A DNA stretch of 64,000 nucleotides from Artocarpus heterophyllus (taxonomy: Eukaryota; Streptophyta; Magnoliopsida; Rosales; Moraceae). This document shows, piece after piece, positions 24,085 to 36,369 of this stretch. Both the position numbers and the translations under genes were made by a program. The notes under the pieces were generated by a model. It saw nothing but the letters and a program-made list of their open reading frames with translations. It had not been told where the DNA came from and did no database searches. How positions within the stretch are numbered: the first letter of the stretch is position 1; the number at the start of each line of letters is the position of its first letter. The stretch lies in assembly GCA_025403435.1 (NCBI GenBank), contig CM046353.1, positions 27,217,715 through 27,281,714 of the forward strand, read 5' to 3'.

Positions 24085-25295
24085 CATCAGAAGAACCTCA
24101 AAGTAGCGGACTTTATCATCAGTCTAGGAGTTTGCAATCAATAACTACTTCAGCAATATTTTTCTCCATTTTTGCCATTCTTCCGAGTGTTCGTACATTT
24201 CCCAATCGTATTATTTGACATTTCATGAAAGATGGAATCTACCAAGTCAAACCTGACCATTATCTAGCAATTACTTCGGACAATTCCACTTCATCTTCTG
24301 ATCTAGGCCCTATGCAAAAATGGTGGAATTTTTTCCGGTCCCTCTCCCTTCCTAACAAGATCAAGTCTTTCTCTTGGAGAGCTTATCATGATGCCGTACC
24401 CACTGCTGTTGCTCCCTTTCAAAGAAAAGTTATCGCCTCTACTTTATGTTCTAGTACTTAGGAATCCACTAGTACTGCTCTCATACATTGTCAGTTTGCT
24501 TAGCAAGTCTGGAAATCATTGTCTTTTTAACTGCCATTTTCTTCTATTTTTCGTTGTCATTCTCAGATATCCTTCATTATTTGGCTAGAAGCTTTAATAA
24601 AAAGGATTTTGAACTCTTTCTATTCTCTTCTTGGGCAATCTGGGGTGAGCGCAACAAATTTTTGCATGGTCTTTCTATTCGTTCCCCTCCTTTGTTAGTG
24701 AAATGGGTCATTCTTACCTTTCAGATTACTCCGCTGCCCAAAACAGTCAAATCTTTTCTCATCCTCAAAATTCTCTCCATCGCCAACTTGTTAAATGGGT
24801 GCCTCTGGATGTTTTTAGTTACAAACTTAATGTTGATGCTTCAGTTTCCTCCATAAGTAGAGTTATGGGCATAGGGGCTGTTATCAGAGATTCCTGCAAA
24901 AAAAAAAAAAAAAAAAAACTTGATGGTGTATTATCTATTTGTTAAGCTAAAGCTGAAGCCAAAGCCATTTCCTTCGGTCTATAGTGGGCTATAGATGTTC
25001 GGGCTAAATTTTTAATTCACGGAGTCTGATGCACTAATAATCGTTTAAGTTATTAACCATTCATCTTTATTTTGTCATATGTATCTAACTTATTATTTTA
25101 TTTTCTAAGAGTTAAGTTATACCATATGTATAAAAAAATTAATAAGGTTACATATTTTATGGCTGCTGCTTATGCTTTTACTATAGATGATGAACTAATT
25201 TAGTTGGAAGAATCTCCTTCTTTCGTAGAAGTTGTTATTGTAAATAATGCTTATTCTAGTTAATAATTACAGTTTCTATTCTCAAAAAAAAAAAG
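24085..25295 (+). pseudogene. LINE (L1-type) 3' part: RT C-terminus, zf-RVT and RNase H
   Basis: Reading across frames on the plus strand gives the RT C-terminal segment (VADFI, QQYFSPF), then DGIYQVKPDHYLAI and the zf-RVT core WWNFFRSLSLPNKIKSFSWR. Further on is EERNKFLHG-like sequence (24640-24670) and an RNase H domain with YKLNVDASVSS and MGIGAVIRDSCK, interrupted by an A-run at 24899-24919. It resumes with AKAEAKAISFG and ends near 25260 with EESPSFVEVVIVNNA. A poly(A) at 25284-25294 marks the 3' end. It is 5'-truncated, as usual for LINEs. Confidence 0.8.
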
Positions 25296-26560
25296 GAAAG
25301 AAAAGAGCGTACTTAGCTTGAAATTTATAAAAGATTTCAACCAAAAAAAAAAAAGAAAATGAAATGGGTAAAAGAGCTTATGACGATCCAGAGCACTGCG
25401 ACGAAACCTTAATTTTTTTCAAGTAGAGCACAGTGCATTCAAGTTTTCAAAATTACAGACACCTGCGGCAGAGTGGGAGTGGGGAAGAAGATAAAAGAGT
25501 TTTATTTTTTATTTTTTATCTTATTAAATGTAAAATAAAGACATATGGTAAAATAGTAATTGTGAACCTAATACATGAACAATCATTCCTTAATGCGTGA
25601 CAGGTGTGGTTTTTGTGAAGATCAAGGGGGCAGCGTTATGCTTAAAAGTTGATTACAAAGGTCAAAGCTTAGAAGGAATTTTTGTAATTATTCGCTTGTT
25701 TTATTTACACAACGTGCGTTGAAGAATCTCGTTGCGTTGCCCAAAAAACAATAAATTAAAAAATAAATAAATAAGTATTTTTAAGCATGGCTTGTCAGCA
25801 AACAAGGTGCCCATTAAGAATGGGCTACTATATGGGTCGGGGCTACTAGTCCCATTGCTTCATGTTGAATTTGACATGGCTCATCTGCCCTCCTAATTTT
25901 GTTTGTTATGGTTGACAGTTATCTTCCAAATCATAAGATTACTTGCTAAAGTTTGATTGATACGGGATCATATTGCCCGCTAATACATGATTGCATTATT
26001 CTGATGTTATTACTGCTGCCCCTCTAAGAGATTAAACTTAATGAATTGAAAAACTAGAAGTCGATGCTATATATATCCTTTTTACCTCAATGTGCATGTT
26101 GACAACCGTCTAAGGAGACGAACAAACGCTGCACTCCTAAAATCTATGGTCTTTAGACTCTTTAGTCTTTTACCAAAATTTCTGTTTTTCTCTTTAAAAA
26201 AAAGTGATGGTTTATTCAATCAAAACACATATATTCAATTTACTATAATAGATGAATAGTTGAACCATTACGTTTACAAAAGAACAAAGAAACCTTTTCA
26301 TGTATTTGTTTTCCCTTGCCGTTCAACTTACTATATCCTTTTCATGTTTCATTGCACACACATTTACATCCAATCAGATTAAGAGAACCGCCAAACTTGC
26401 CCACATGACTTCAGCGAAAAAAAAAAAAAAAAAGAGGTGAAAGAAGAAAAAAAACTTGCCCACATGAAAAATGATATCCAACAATCACTCAAGTATCAGG
26501 TATACATATATAGATATATACAACACGAATCCATGAACAAAGAAAAAGGGGGCAAAATCC
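25296..26560. other. Intergenic DNA downstream of MAP65
   Basis: AT-rich, with several A-runs (25342-25353 and 26420-26435) and no supported open frame. The part near 26560 adjoins the likely 3' UTR of MAP65, which is transcribed leftwards. I did not find a convincing polyadenylation site. Confidence 0.4.
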
Positions 26561-26960
26561 TATAGAACACCTTCCATGTCAGTTTCCTCTATATTTGATG
26601 ACATGCAAAGACTTCAAAAAGGCAAAGACCAAACTGTAGTAAATCTACGAAAGACCAACCTTCCGAGGCTAACGACATTCTTTGGAGCAGACAACATCCA
26701 AATTTATGGTTCTGAATCGTTAGTTACCATTCTTCCATGTAATCCTAACAAATTACAATCACAGTGTACAATGTTCCCTTCCATATTCACAAGGTTTGTC
26801 GCTGCTTTAATCCACATGTACTATCATCCCCTCTAGCTCATAAGCAGCTTCCTGTTCCTTCACAAAAATATATCATTTTCCATTAACAAAAGACGACAAA
26901 AATCCATTTGAGATGAGATATTAATAATGTTGGGGAGACGAACCATGTTCGTTTGAATGT

Positions 26961-28656
26961 TCAACCATGCGGAGGAGATCCAGGCTCAGAACCACAAACT
27001 GACGCGTATGACATTGTATCTTCTTTCGATATTGCCACAAAGTTCAACGGGGCAGTGGATAATCTTCTCATTTCCTTGAAGTATCCATTTTGTTGGCGCC
27101 CGAAGTATGACCGGGGTGTCATGAGCTCGGAAGTAGCACCGCCAACTGAGTTTCGTCGAGGTGTAGGAGTCATTGACCCATTCCCATTTGCTTGGTATCC
27201 GTTTGGCTTCCTAAAGCTGTTACTTTTCCTAGGACTTGGCTTAGATCCGTACATCAATTCCTTTTCTGTAAGGAGCAGATCTTGGAGCTTCTTGTGGTCC
27301 TGTGAAAGGTGAGAAAAGGATCAAAACACATTTATCCTCAATCAGACACAAAAGAGGAGAGCGACAAGCTACTATATTTCATTTCAGTATGAATAAGCAC
27401 ATTGTTACTGTTGAACTCGCTAGAATTAATCTCAACTAAAATCATAAGTTGATTTACCCTGTATCTCCTCTTCTCTTCTTCTTTTTGTTGTCTGCTGAGC
27501 TTGTAATCCTCCAAAATGGACACAAGCCGTACCTGCAAAATCATTCGATATGAGAACTTATCAGTTAGTATATGCTCCAATTTCCTGATAAAATGAGTGT
27601 AGAAAATACAGAGAACTCACCCCATCATAAAGAAATAAAGTTTTTTTCTCGTCTTCCCATGCTAGAGTTCTGTTTATCAAGTTGTCAACGATCGCTGGAA
27701 AGAGATGTTGTTAGTTCCATGTACTAGAAAAGCCTTGTATAAAAGATAGGTTACCAACAAATGCAATACCTGGAATTTTCGTCATGGTCACTCGGGCTTG
27801 TTCTGCACGTTTAAGGTTAATGTGAGCACCTCTTCCAGCATTGTATCGGTTGTGATCCTGGAATTTGGTTAAAAAATCTTCAGATGAAACACAAACAAGA
27901 TGCTCCAAAAGCAACCACAGCTCAGAAAAAACTGTCATTAACTATCTCGACACAAAATTCTGGCTTACCAGGTTGTATTCTTCGAGCCAATTTTCCTCTT
28001 CACAGGCAGCAAGCCACCGGTCTATCCTATCCATTATTTCCTTTCTGCTAAAAGCCTCTTCTTTAGCTATTAAGATCTCTGCTTCTATGTTCGCAAGAAG
28101 TTCGGATGGATCTACTAGACCTGAACAAAAAATTAGCACTCATGTTTACGTATGTATCTTCTCAAGCAAATTCCACAGGATGCTCTTTTTGATAGACAAT
28201 GCAAGCATACCAGATTCTATCATTGCAGTTGATTTCTCCACAGATGTGCTTGTATCGGGTTCAATATGAGTGATTCTGCATATTTCTTCCAATTCTGACC
28301 TCTTTTTCATAACAAGTTCCTTCATTCTGCTTGCTTTCAATTTGGTGAGCCTCTCAACTTCTGCCGACGCCTGTCAAATAGACAAGCAAAACTTGAGGAT
28401 CTGATTCTAATCTTTAAGAACTGGAATTCATAATATATTTCATAATACAGTCGAACATATTCAAACCTGCTCGATAATCTCTATTGAAAGAAAACCTGGT
28501 TCTGTAATTTCTGATTCCGAAGCACCAAGGACAGCAGCAATCCTCAAAAAGTTATTCTTCTCTTCTCTTGACAAATCCATCAAGTTCCAAAGCTCAGATA
28601 ATGACAATACGATTTCTTTTAGCTGGAATTGAAGTTGTGTTTTACTCTTAGTTTCC

Positions 28657-28690
<34 letters not shown>

Positions 28691-31289
28691 TAAAATTGAA
28701 ATCCATTTACAAAGAAAGTATCACCACTACGGCACTACCTTCTGGATTCGAGCTTTTCTTTCTGTTTTCAATTTGAGAATGGTCTTTTCCAGCCCTTCCA
28801 ATGTGCTATTGCTGATGTTTGTGGATTGCTCTAGGCTTGCTCCTTGCAGGCTTGGATGCACTTCACTCACTGTTTGGCCAAAATCCAAGCCAAGCACACA
28901 ACAAAGAGTATGGACCTCATTTACATATTCCAAAACTTTGTGAAGTCGATCGGACTGTCAAAACAAAGGTGCATTCATGTTATCAGATCCAAGTATGACA
29001 GAAAAGAAAGTGTGAACCAACTAAGTCATCATCAAAATCTCAATGTGCAAAATTGTCTTGTTCATCTTAAAAAAAAAAAATTAGTTATTTAAAACAATAC
29101 AAAATGACCTCGCTAAAATAAGGAAATGGGAATGACAATTTAAATCATTAGCATAATCACCTTTTCCTTTTGAAGAGTGCAAAGATGAGTTTGGAATTCA
29201 TTTAGCTTTCGCAGAGACAGATCATGTTCATTAAGAGTTAATGAACCAATCGCCACATTGTCAAGATGGCTGTATCCAGAAATCTCCCCACTGATCTTCT
29301 CGATTTGCGCCTTTATATCAGCAAATTGCTTTATCCTTTCCTCTCTCTTCATTTTTAGATCTTCTAACAGTGGTGCCACAGATGCAATTTTTTCTTTTAA
29401 TGATTTGGATTTCTTCTCCGTCTGAATCTCCTAATTTAAGGCAACTATGAGATAAGCAAGAGAAACTGCGGATGGTGCATGCAATCAACCGGAAAGCTCA
29501 TGATTTTCAGGTTAATTAATATAGCTCTAGAAACAAAGAACATGAAGCTCACAAGATTGAAAGTAGAATATAAAAATAAACTTAAAGTAGATTATTGATG
29601 TAGCCTTTTCAGTCGCATGTTAGTAGTGTTCCTGGATATGGAATGTATTTTCCAACCAAAACATACAATAACCAATAAAGTGGTAACCCAATCTTTCTTG
29701 TTGATTGATCTTGGACATATATTCTTCAAGATCATTACTCAGTGAGCACATTTCACAGCCATCAAAAAGGTCTGCAATATAAAAAATATGCCATCCCACG
29801 GCAAAATAAACACCCCACATGCCTGATTGAACTGATCCTAAAGCAAAGAATGAAGCTGCAGAAAAAGAGGCTAAACTAGAGAAGCACAAACATTTGTATA
29901 TATTCAACGAAAAAACGAAAGCAAAACTGCGACTAGGGTTGAAACAGAAAATGTAGAGGCGAAAATGGTGCTTCACAACAATTTGAAAACGGTAAAAAAG
30001 TACCATTGGATCCCTTTCCGGTGAATGAATATTGAGCTCTCCAAGTGCAGCCATAAGAGTTGCAAGCTCGGCTTCCTTGGCAGCAACGGACTGATGAAGG
30101 CGTGCCTTGGCATTAGCGGCTTCATCCACCTTCCGCCGGTAAACTTCCAAGCATTCTCTCTCCAACTCCTGTAGCATACGATATTGTTCTGCTTCAGTCT
30201 CACCAATGTCACTCCATATTTGCTGTTTTCCAAACAAACCCATCAAATAAAATGGTTAAAACTGAAAAGACTGTAAAATCTAGCAGAAGAGAATTATGAA
30301 CCTTGTAATAATTAAGTGGAATAAGAAAACATTTTTTTTCATGAGAGAGAGAGAGAGAGAGAACCAACCATCCAAGTAATTAAGTAACAAATTAATGTCA
30401 AACAAAAAGGCTGCAGGAATCTGAATATTAGTACAAATCTTCTTTTTCTTTTATTACCCTTTCCCCACTTTTTTGGTATAACCCTTTCCCTGTAAGACTA
30501 TCATAATTCATACGATTGATATATGTACAGTCCTTTACAATAATTAGGAAAAGAAAATCATCAACTAATATTTCTACCAATTCATTCCCCCCTCAGATTG
30601 CTTAAAGAGAGAATAAATTAGGAAACACAAGATTGCAAACATCAAACAGGACATCCAAATATAGCATTTAACAATCAAATAAACGTATGGCTTTTATAAA
30701 GCAAGAAAAATTAAAAAAATAAAGAGAAATAAACAATTTACTAGAGAACTAAACTCATAGGTAGTTAACTCAATCATCAAAAGTTTTTACTAGGAACAGG
30801 AAAACCAATATGCAATAAAATATCTTTTTAGACTTAACAATTTGAAAAATTAATCTTCAAGAACAAGAACTATTAAAAATCAAATTGTAAATGAGGTCAC
30901 GGAAATTCCCAAGGACAAGGAGTAATAATAATAATAATAATAAATCCAAGAAAATGGAATAACCCAGCTGGAAAAGCTTTCTTAAAAATATTAATTACCT
31001 CAAATTCAAAGCCATGTGCATTAAAAACATATGCCCAAGACCAAGATAATAACAAAAAAAAATCTCAAAACTTAGAAGAAGAAGAAGAAGAAGAAGCGTC
31101 CCCACATTATTATTCCACCAAAGAAGAAGAAAAGCTTCAAGCTTTGTAAAGAAGAAAGAAAGAAGCCAAACTGGAGAAACACAAAAGAAAGAGAAAAGAG
31201 AAAAACACACAAACCTGAAGCTCTCTGAGCAAAGCATTGCAAGCAGTACTCGTACGGACATCGATGGTAGGAGTTCCTACGGCCAACAT
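26961..31289 (-). CDS. MAP65: 65-kDa microtubule-associated protein, MAP65/PRC1/Ase1 family
   Basis: MAP65 proteins cross-link antiparallel microtubules in cortical arrays, spindle and phragmoplast. Coding exons (minus strand, GT-AG introns): 31289-31215, 30222-30004, 29427-29161, 28954-28739, 28622-28467, 28370-28211, 28120-27969, 27857-27770, 27694-27621, 27532-27458 and 27299-26961. Together they give about 606 codons in one frame, the usual size for the family. The start MLAVGTPTIDVRTST is the only Met that leads into the conserved QIWSDIGETEAEQYRML. Residues about 25-420 are largely charged and helical (spectrin-like dimer and rod). The conserved microtubule-binding core follows: GRGAHINLKRAEQARVTMTK, WEDEKKTLFLYDG and KEEEKRRYRDHKKL. 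A basic, Ser/Pro-rich tail (SKPSPRKSNSFRKPNG, TPTPRRNS) offers candidate proline-directed kinase sites. The tail PLNFVAISKED suggests the MAP65-6/-7 branch, from memory. The exon 3 start could be 29430 or 29421, and exon 2 may carry five extra residues (ERDPM). Confidence 0.95.
28661..28688. repeat. Poly(A) run in MAP65 intron 4
   Basis: About 28 consecutive A on the plus strand, so poly(T) on the transcribed strand, upstream of the exon 5 acceptor. It probably strengthens the polypyrimidine tract. It creates spurious Lys- or Phe-rich open frames on both strands. Confidence 0.85.
30344..30362. repeat. (GA)n microsatellite in MAP65 intron 1
   Basis: About nine GA units on the plus strand. Two further microsatellites lie in the same intron: (AAT)n at 30922-30942 and (GAA)n at 31074-31096. 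Confidence 0.85.
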
Positions 31290-31760
31290 TTTTGCACAGA
31301 TCTTTCTTTTTCTCTCTCTTCTCAAGTCAATGAGAGACCAAGAAACCAAGAAGAGACTTTTGGGTGTTTCTACATTCTCTGAAACAAGTTCAGTTTAACT
31401 CAGATCTGAAGCTCCAAATGATTCTTCTCTTAAGCAACAAACCCCCGTTTCCCCACTTGTTTTTCTTTTACAAAAGAAAAACAAATTGGAAGAAAATTGA
31501 AACGTTAAAGAATAAAGCAGCGCAGAGAGAGAAAGAAAGGGGGGGAGAGAGAGACAGTCAGAACGCTACGGGCAAGACAAATAGAGAGAGAAGGAGAATA
31601 AGTTTGGTGTAAAGCTTAAAAAGCTTCAGTGAAACAAAATCAATGGCACTGCTGTTATGATGAAAAGGTCACAATAAAATGGAAGGGTCAAAAAAAAAAA
31701 CACAAAAAACAGAAAGCCCTTTTAAGCCAAGAAAAAAGCAATAATAATGAAACTTTGAGA
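31290..31760 (-). promoter_or_regulatory. MAP65 5' UTR and proximal upstream region
   Basis: The minus strand upstream of the ATG at 31289 is strongly pyrimidine-rich (plus strand full of GAGAGA and AGAAAG, notably 31518-31612), a common feature of plant 5' UTRs and core promoters. No TATA box at a convincing distance was identified. The transcription start is unknown. Confidence 0.4.
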
Positions 31761-32029
31761 GAGAAGTGAGAGTGAGAGTTCAAATAGGTAAATAATGATT
31801 AAAAAGTCTCGCCCTTTCTTCTTTCCGTTCTTGTTTGTGTATCGTGACGGGGTTTTCTCCTTTTGTTTTTGGAGATAATAATGCAACGGGGTTTTGGAGG
31901 TTAGGCTAGTGGGTTGGTTGCTGGGTTCGATAAAAAGAAAAAGAAAAAGAAAAATGGTACTCTTATACTATACCATACTAATATCTCAAAACTCACCAAT
32001 TATACTCATCATATGCAAGTTATTCTTGA

Positions 32030-32033
<4 letters not shown>

Positions 32034-32068
<35 letters not shown>
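32034..32068. repeat. (TA)n microsatellite
   Basis: About 17 TA units, roughly 750 bp upstream of the MAP65 start codon. Likely length-polymorphic. Confidence 0.9.
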
Positions 32069-32073
<5 letters not shown>

Positions 32074-32492
32074 GCATTTTTTCTTATGCGAAATCATGTA
32101 GAATCAAAATTTTCATGTTCAACGCAAAAACATTACCACGTCTAATATACAAAGCTTAGACAAGGCACATAATAATCTGCATTGTCTTAATGCTTTTAAG
32201 TATAAAATTAAATCAAAATCATAAAAAAGCAATAAGTATATAACAGAGAAATACGATGATAACACAACAAACCAAAAAAGAGAGATAAATTCATAAAAGG
32301 TCTTTAAACTCTTTTCTCTCTTTAAAATTAATCTTTATAGCTAATTTTTTTTATAAATAGTTCATGAACACCTTATGAATAGTGCCTTGCTTAAATGTTA
32401 AATAGAAAATATTAACTTTATTTTATGAAAGATCCTTAAACTATCTTCTCTTTTTATAAATAGTTCACATTTTAACTGTTGTAAAAAACTAA

Positions 32493-32953
32493 TAGACTGT
32501 TTGAAAGAGCTGTTGAAACCATCAATTACAATTATAAATAGTGTAAAGCTCTCACATGTTACAGTAAAAAAAAACGTTGCTACATATTGAAGATGAAGAA
32601 AAGTTAATCAAGAAGAAAACTTTAGAAATTGAGAGAACAATGAGTGAAAGAATTGTATTGATTTTCATTGATTCTGTTCAAATACAAGAGTGGGACTTAA
32701 ATTCCCAATCAACTGACTCTACCAACTTGCTTTCATTAACCACTCAGCTAATAACACGTGTGAGAGGTTTGTTACACCAATTTCAACAAACAACCAACAA
32801 GTAACCAAGTTGGTTACCACTGATTAACTAAATGGTTATATTATCATTGCTTTTCATTTTGGTGACTACTCCTAACACTACAGTATAAAGCTCTCAAATA
32901 TTACAGTTCTCGAACTAAAATTGTTGGTTCCAATCATTCTTCCAAACAACCTA
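32493..32953. mobile_element. Tourist-like MITE carrying a nested insertion
   Basis: Terminal inverted repeats TAGACTGTTTGAAAGA and (reverse complement of the right end) TAGGTTGTTTGGAAGA are flanked by TAA on both sides (32490-32492 and 32954-32956), typical of PIF/Harbinger-derived MITEs. The interior has two direct copies of an AGTRTAAAGCTCTCAxATxTTACAG motif (near 32540 and 32884). A 300-bp insert (32578-32877) separates them. Relatives lie at 35492-35605 and 47168-47333. Confidence 0.65.
32578..32877 (-). mobile_element. Possible small solo LTR nested in the MITE
   Basis: The minus strand reads TGTTAGGAGTAGTCACC at one end and CAATATGTAGCA at the other, giving LTR-like TG...CA ends over 300 bp. 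Comparison with the MITE at 47168 shows this stretch replaces a short spacer. The flanks AACGT and CTACA do not match, so the boundaries and class are uncertain. Confidence 0.4.
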
Positions 32954-32956
32954 TAA

Positions 32957-35488
32957 GTCTTAAACTAAAAAAAATAAAAAAAAAATACAGGGTTTCTTTG
33001 TTCTTGAAAATCCTTTTAGGTTAATCCTTCAACAATGGAGAATCAACGTCTTCAAAAAAGAATTATGGATTGAAATATATAAGAAAGAAGATTTAATTTT
33101 CTCAAAATTAATACACTGTAACAATCTTATGATTTGTATGGGTTCATTCACTTTTTTCTTTATAAAATACAAATGTAAGATGATTTGAGCTATATGATTT
33201 GAATTGTATAATTTAGGTTACTATTTCAATTAATGTTTGAATGTACAATTTTAATCTAAATAGAGAATAAAATTATAATTTGTGTTTAGATAGATGGTAG
33301 AAAAAAAAATTTGATTTACTACACAAATCTAACAAAACCTTAATGTTCGTGATATTAAAAAAAATATGCTATATGACATTTATTCTTCTGTTCATTACGA
33401 AGACAATAAAAAAAGAATCGTCTTATTAAGATTAGATTTCAAACGAAGAAGTTATGATATTTTTTTCCCTTAAGTATAGGAGAGAAAATCTAAAGAAAGA
33501 AAATGTTATACTGTAATTTTTGGATTCAAATATTGAAAATTTAAGAGAAGCAAATCTTGAACTATTATGTATACATATATGTATGAAACTTGATAAGAAT
33601 AATCATAGGGTATCTGCTGGAAATGAACATAATAATATTGATTAATAGTGTTGAGAACTAACTAACTATGCAGGTATTAATATGACAGTGATAAAAACCT
33701 AAAGGTGAGTAATGATTTTTCCTTACTGAGCATGTTGTCACTTATTCTCTTATATTTTCATCTTTTTAGGACTCACAAAGTGTGAAGTAGTGACGAGAAA
33801 TATTATTGAGGAAGCTATGTAAGTATACTCTGTTGGAATCTCTTTATTTATTAAGAATGTTATTCATGATAATGTAAGCATTGTATGTTACCATATGTGA
33901 CTGTATTAAGATATATTGAGTGTTGAAATGATGATAATGACAGTTTTATATTATTAAATCAAAGGTACTATATTAAACTACAGTTTATTTGTTATTTATG
34001 TTTTTATTTTGATTTGAAAGTTTTCATTTAAGTCTCGGGTAAATTTATTTTGAAGTTTTTATTTTTATTTTTTGGTTTTTATTTATTTTATAGAAAACTG
34101 TTAACCCCCACATAGGAACATTACATCAATGATAAATCCATAAATAACAAACCCTATCAAAAAAACATAGTATAATAATGATAAAACATAATATATCAGT
34201 GTCAAAAGCTTAATATATCAATAATAAATTCTAATATATTAGTAATAAAGCTCAGTACATGAGTATATAACAAATCCTTGCAAACAAAAAGGCCAAACCT
34301 TCGTGTTTGCTCTCTTCACTCATAGCAATATTAGGCAACCTACTATTTCTTCTTCACAATGCTCGTCCCGTTGCATCGCCCTCGCAAGGGAAGATCAAAA
34401 TCTCCTCCGCGATCTATTTGATGTCGACAAGAGAGGACCCCTTTGTCTTCTCTAGCTTGCATGAGCTCGTCTTCCATCGCCACGAATAAGATCTTAGTCG
34501 TCGTCATCATCATCATCCATCGCACTCCAACGAGCCAGCAATGGGAGAATCACGACCATAACTGTAGATCCGCTGTCAAGGTTTCTAGAAAGGAGAGAGA
34601 GACTTGCAGATCTAGCCGCACCTCGATGATCTCCGTCACAGCTCACAATGATGACGGCTCCATCATGGTTTGTCGATTGAGACGCCAAAGAGAGAAGAGA
34701 GGAGAGAGTGATAGACAGAGACAAAGTTGAAGGACAAATATGAGGATGAAATTGAAAAGGCACAAAAATATACAAAGAAAGAGTGTTTGATCTGCCATAT
34801 CCTTAATTTTAAAAAGGTTGGGACAAAAGTTTTGGGACAATTAGAAAAATAGGCCTAACAAAAAGATAAATAAAATTAATAGACAAAGTTTAAAAAACTC
34901 AAGTTTTTAGCATATTCGGAAGAAATCTGAATTTATATTCACTTGAACTTTAAAAAATATCCCCATTCAATATCTCTCCCTTCTTCTCAATAGAAAACAC
35001 TTATTCTCTCTCCTTGTTCTCTCTCTCCTCAGGTTGTTGCGACTCTACGACTAAAGACAATCATATCCAAGCAAACCTTGCCATACGAGCAAATATAGAT
35101 GGAAAGTTTCGAACTCTGTAACGAGTGCTCTGTTTAATGCCAACAAACTTTGATTCCTGTGAAAGATTTTATAAGTTTCATTCCCTTCGATGGGGGCTCT
35201 TATGAAAATCTTTGGAGGTCTGGCTTGTTTTATTGCTTCTACGGCTGAATGTGGCCGTTGTGGCACATCTAAGCTTGTCGATGTACTGGGACAAAGGAGA
35301 GAGAAAGAGATACAGGAAGATGGAGAAAGAGAAAGATGATGGTTGAGGGAGAGGTTCGAAGGTAAAAAGGTAATATTAATCTCTTTAAAATGAGAGTTGG
35401 CCTATTATTATTGTTATTATCATTATTATTATTATTATTTTGCGCAAAGAGTTGGCCTATTATTTAATAATGCTAGTAAATATATTAT
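32957..35488. other. AT-rich intergenic DNA
   Basis: No supported gene. Small overlapping open frames on both strands at 34307-34840 are in a locally less AT-rich patch with a (CAT)n run (34503-34519). They lack family resemblance. An (ATT)n run lies at about 35405-35440. Clusters of TATAT and AATAAT words only. Confidence 0.4.
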
Positions 35489-35491
35489 TTA

Positions 35492-35605
35492 CGTGTTTGG
35501 CAGTTTTGATTTAAACTATTTTTTTTATATATAAATAGTATAAAGCTTTTATATGTTACGGTAAAAACAGTTCTAACCAACAGTTCTAGTCATCCTGTCA
35601 AATAC
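35492..35605. mobile_element. Short MITE related to 32493-32953
   Basis: It contains ATAAATAGTATAAAGCTTTT followed by ATATGTTACGGTAAAAAC, the same internal motif as the MITE at 32493. The ends CGTGTTTGGCAG and (reverse complement) GTATTTGACAGG pair imperfectly. Only one copy of the internal motif is present. The target duplication is not clear. Confidence 0.5.
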
Positions 35606-36369
35606 TTTATAAATATCTCTATAAATATCTTTAAAAGTGGTCAATATGTTGCAATTTTTCAAAAGTTTTGTTACAGATGAAGAATGAATTATGTGATAGG
35701 GTTTTTTTTTTTTTGTTTTTTGAAAAGATAATAGATATGTCATTATCTCCAACGCAACAATAGCACCGAATCCTATCTTGGCGATATGGGCAACGCTGCA
35801 TGTTTTACTAAACATATATAAGTGTAATCGATAAACCAAAACTTTACGTTCATAGACAAGACGAAAAATTTAAATCCTTTTGTTAGAATAGTTGTGTGCG
35901 CGCGCGTGTTGTTTGTTTTTTTTTTTTTTTTTTGGATATTATCATAATAAAAAAACTCCCAACCGTAAATGTGGCTAGGCATATACAGGCTATAAAAGCG
36001 TACGTCAACTAGAAAAAATAAATAAATAAAGCTATAATAGTGAAATGAAGTTACTTTAAAATAAATAAATAAATACCGAAATGAAGTCATCCCATCAGTA
36101 AAATCGGCATTTACAGTGTTGTTACCTAGTTGCAGACAAATATGGGACAGAATTTCATGTTTAAATGTCATGGTATCAAATTTTCACCAACATGATAGGA
36201 ACATTTTATCAGCTCTTTTGTTGCTCAAAGGGGCTAACAGAACGGCAGCTGTGGAAAGAAACAAAAACAAATCGGCTAGGGTATGAAGTTTTGGTTTCCG
36301 CTGTCCCTTATCTCCTCTGGTTCAACATCCGACGCCACCTGTGGGTGGGTAATTGGGCTGCGAACCCTT

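Noticed and set aside
26953..28943. Plus-strand open frames across 26953-28943, such as 26953-27312 and 27865-28269.
   Set aside because: They are the reverse strand of MAP65 exons and introns. The minus strand carries the conserved protein with proper splice sites.
29620..30246. Minus-strand 208-codon open frame as a single gene.
   Set aside because: It is MAP65 exon 2 read through into intron 2. Only residues from QIWSDIGE to ERDPM belong to the protein.
31894..32145. Open frame with a Tyr-Ile repeat at 31894-32145.
   Set aside because: The repeat is the translation of the (TA)n microsatellite. It has no family resemblance.
34307..34840. Overlapping open frames on both strands.
   Set aside because: Each is short, none resembles a known protein, and a CAT/ATG microsatellite creates the Asp, His or Met runs.
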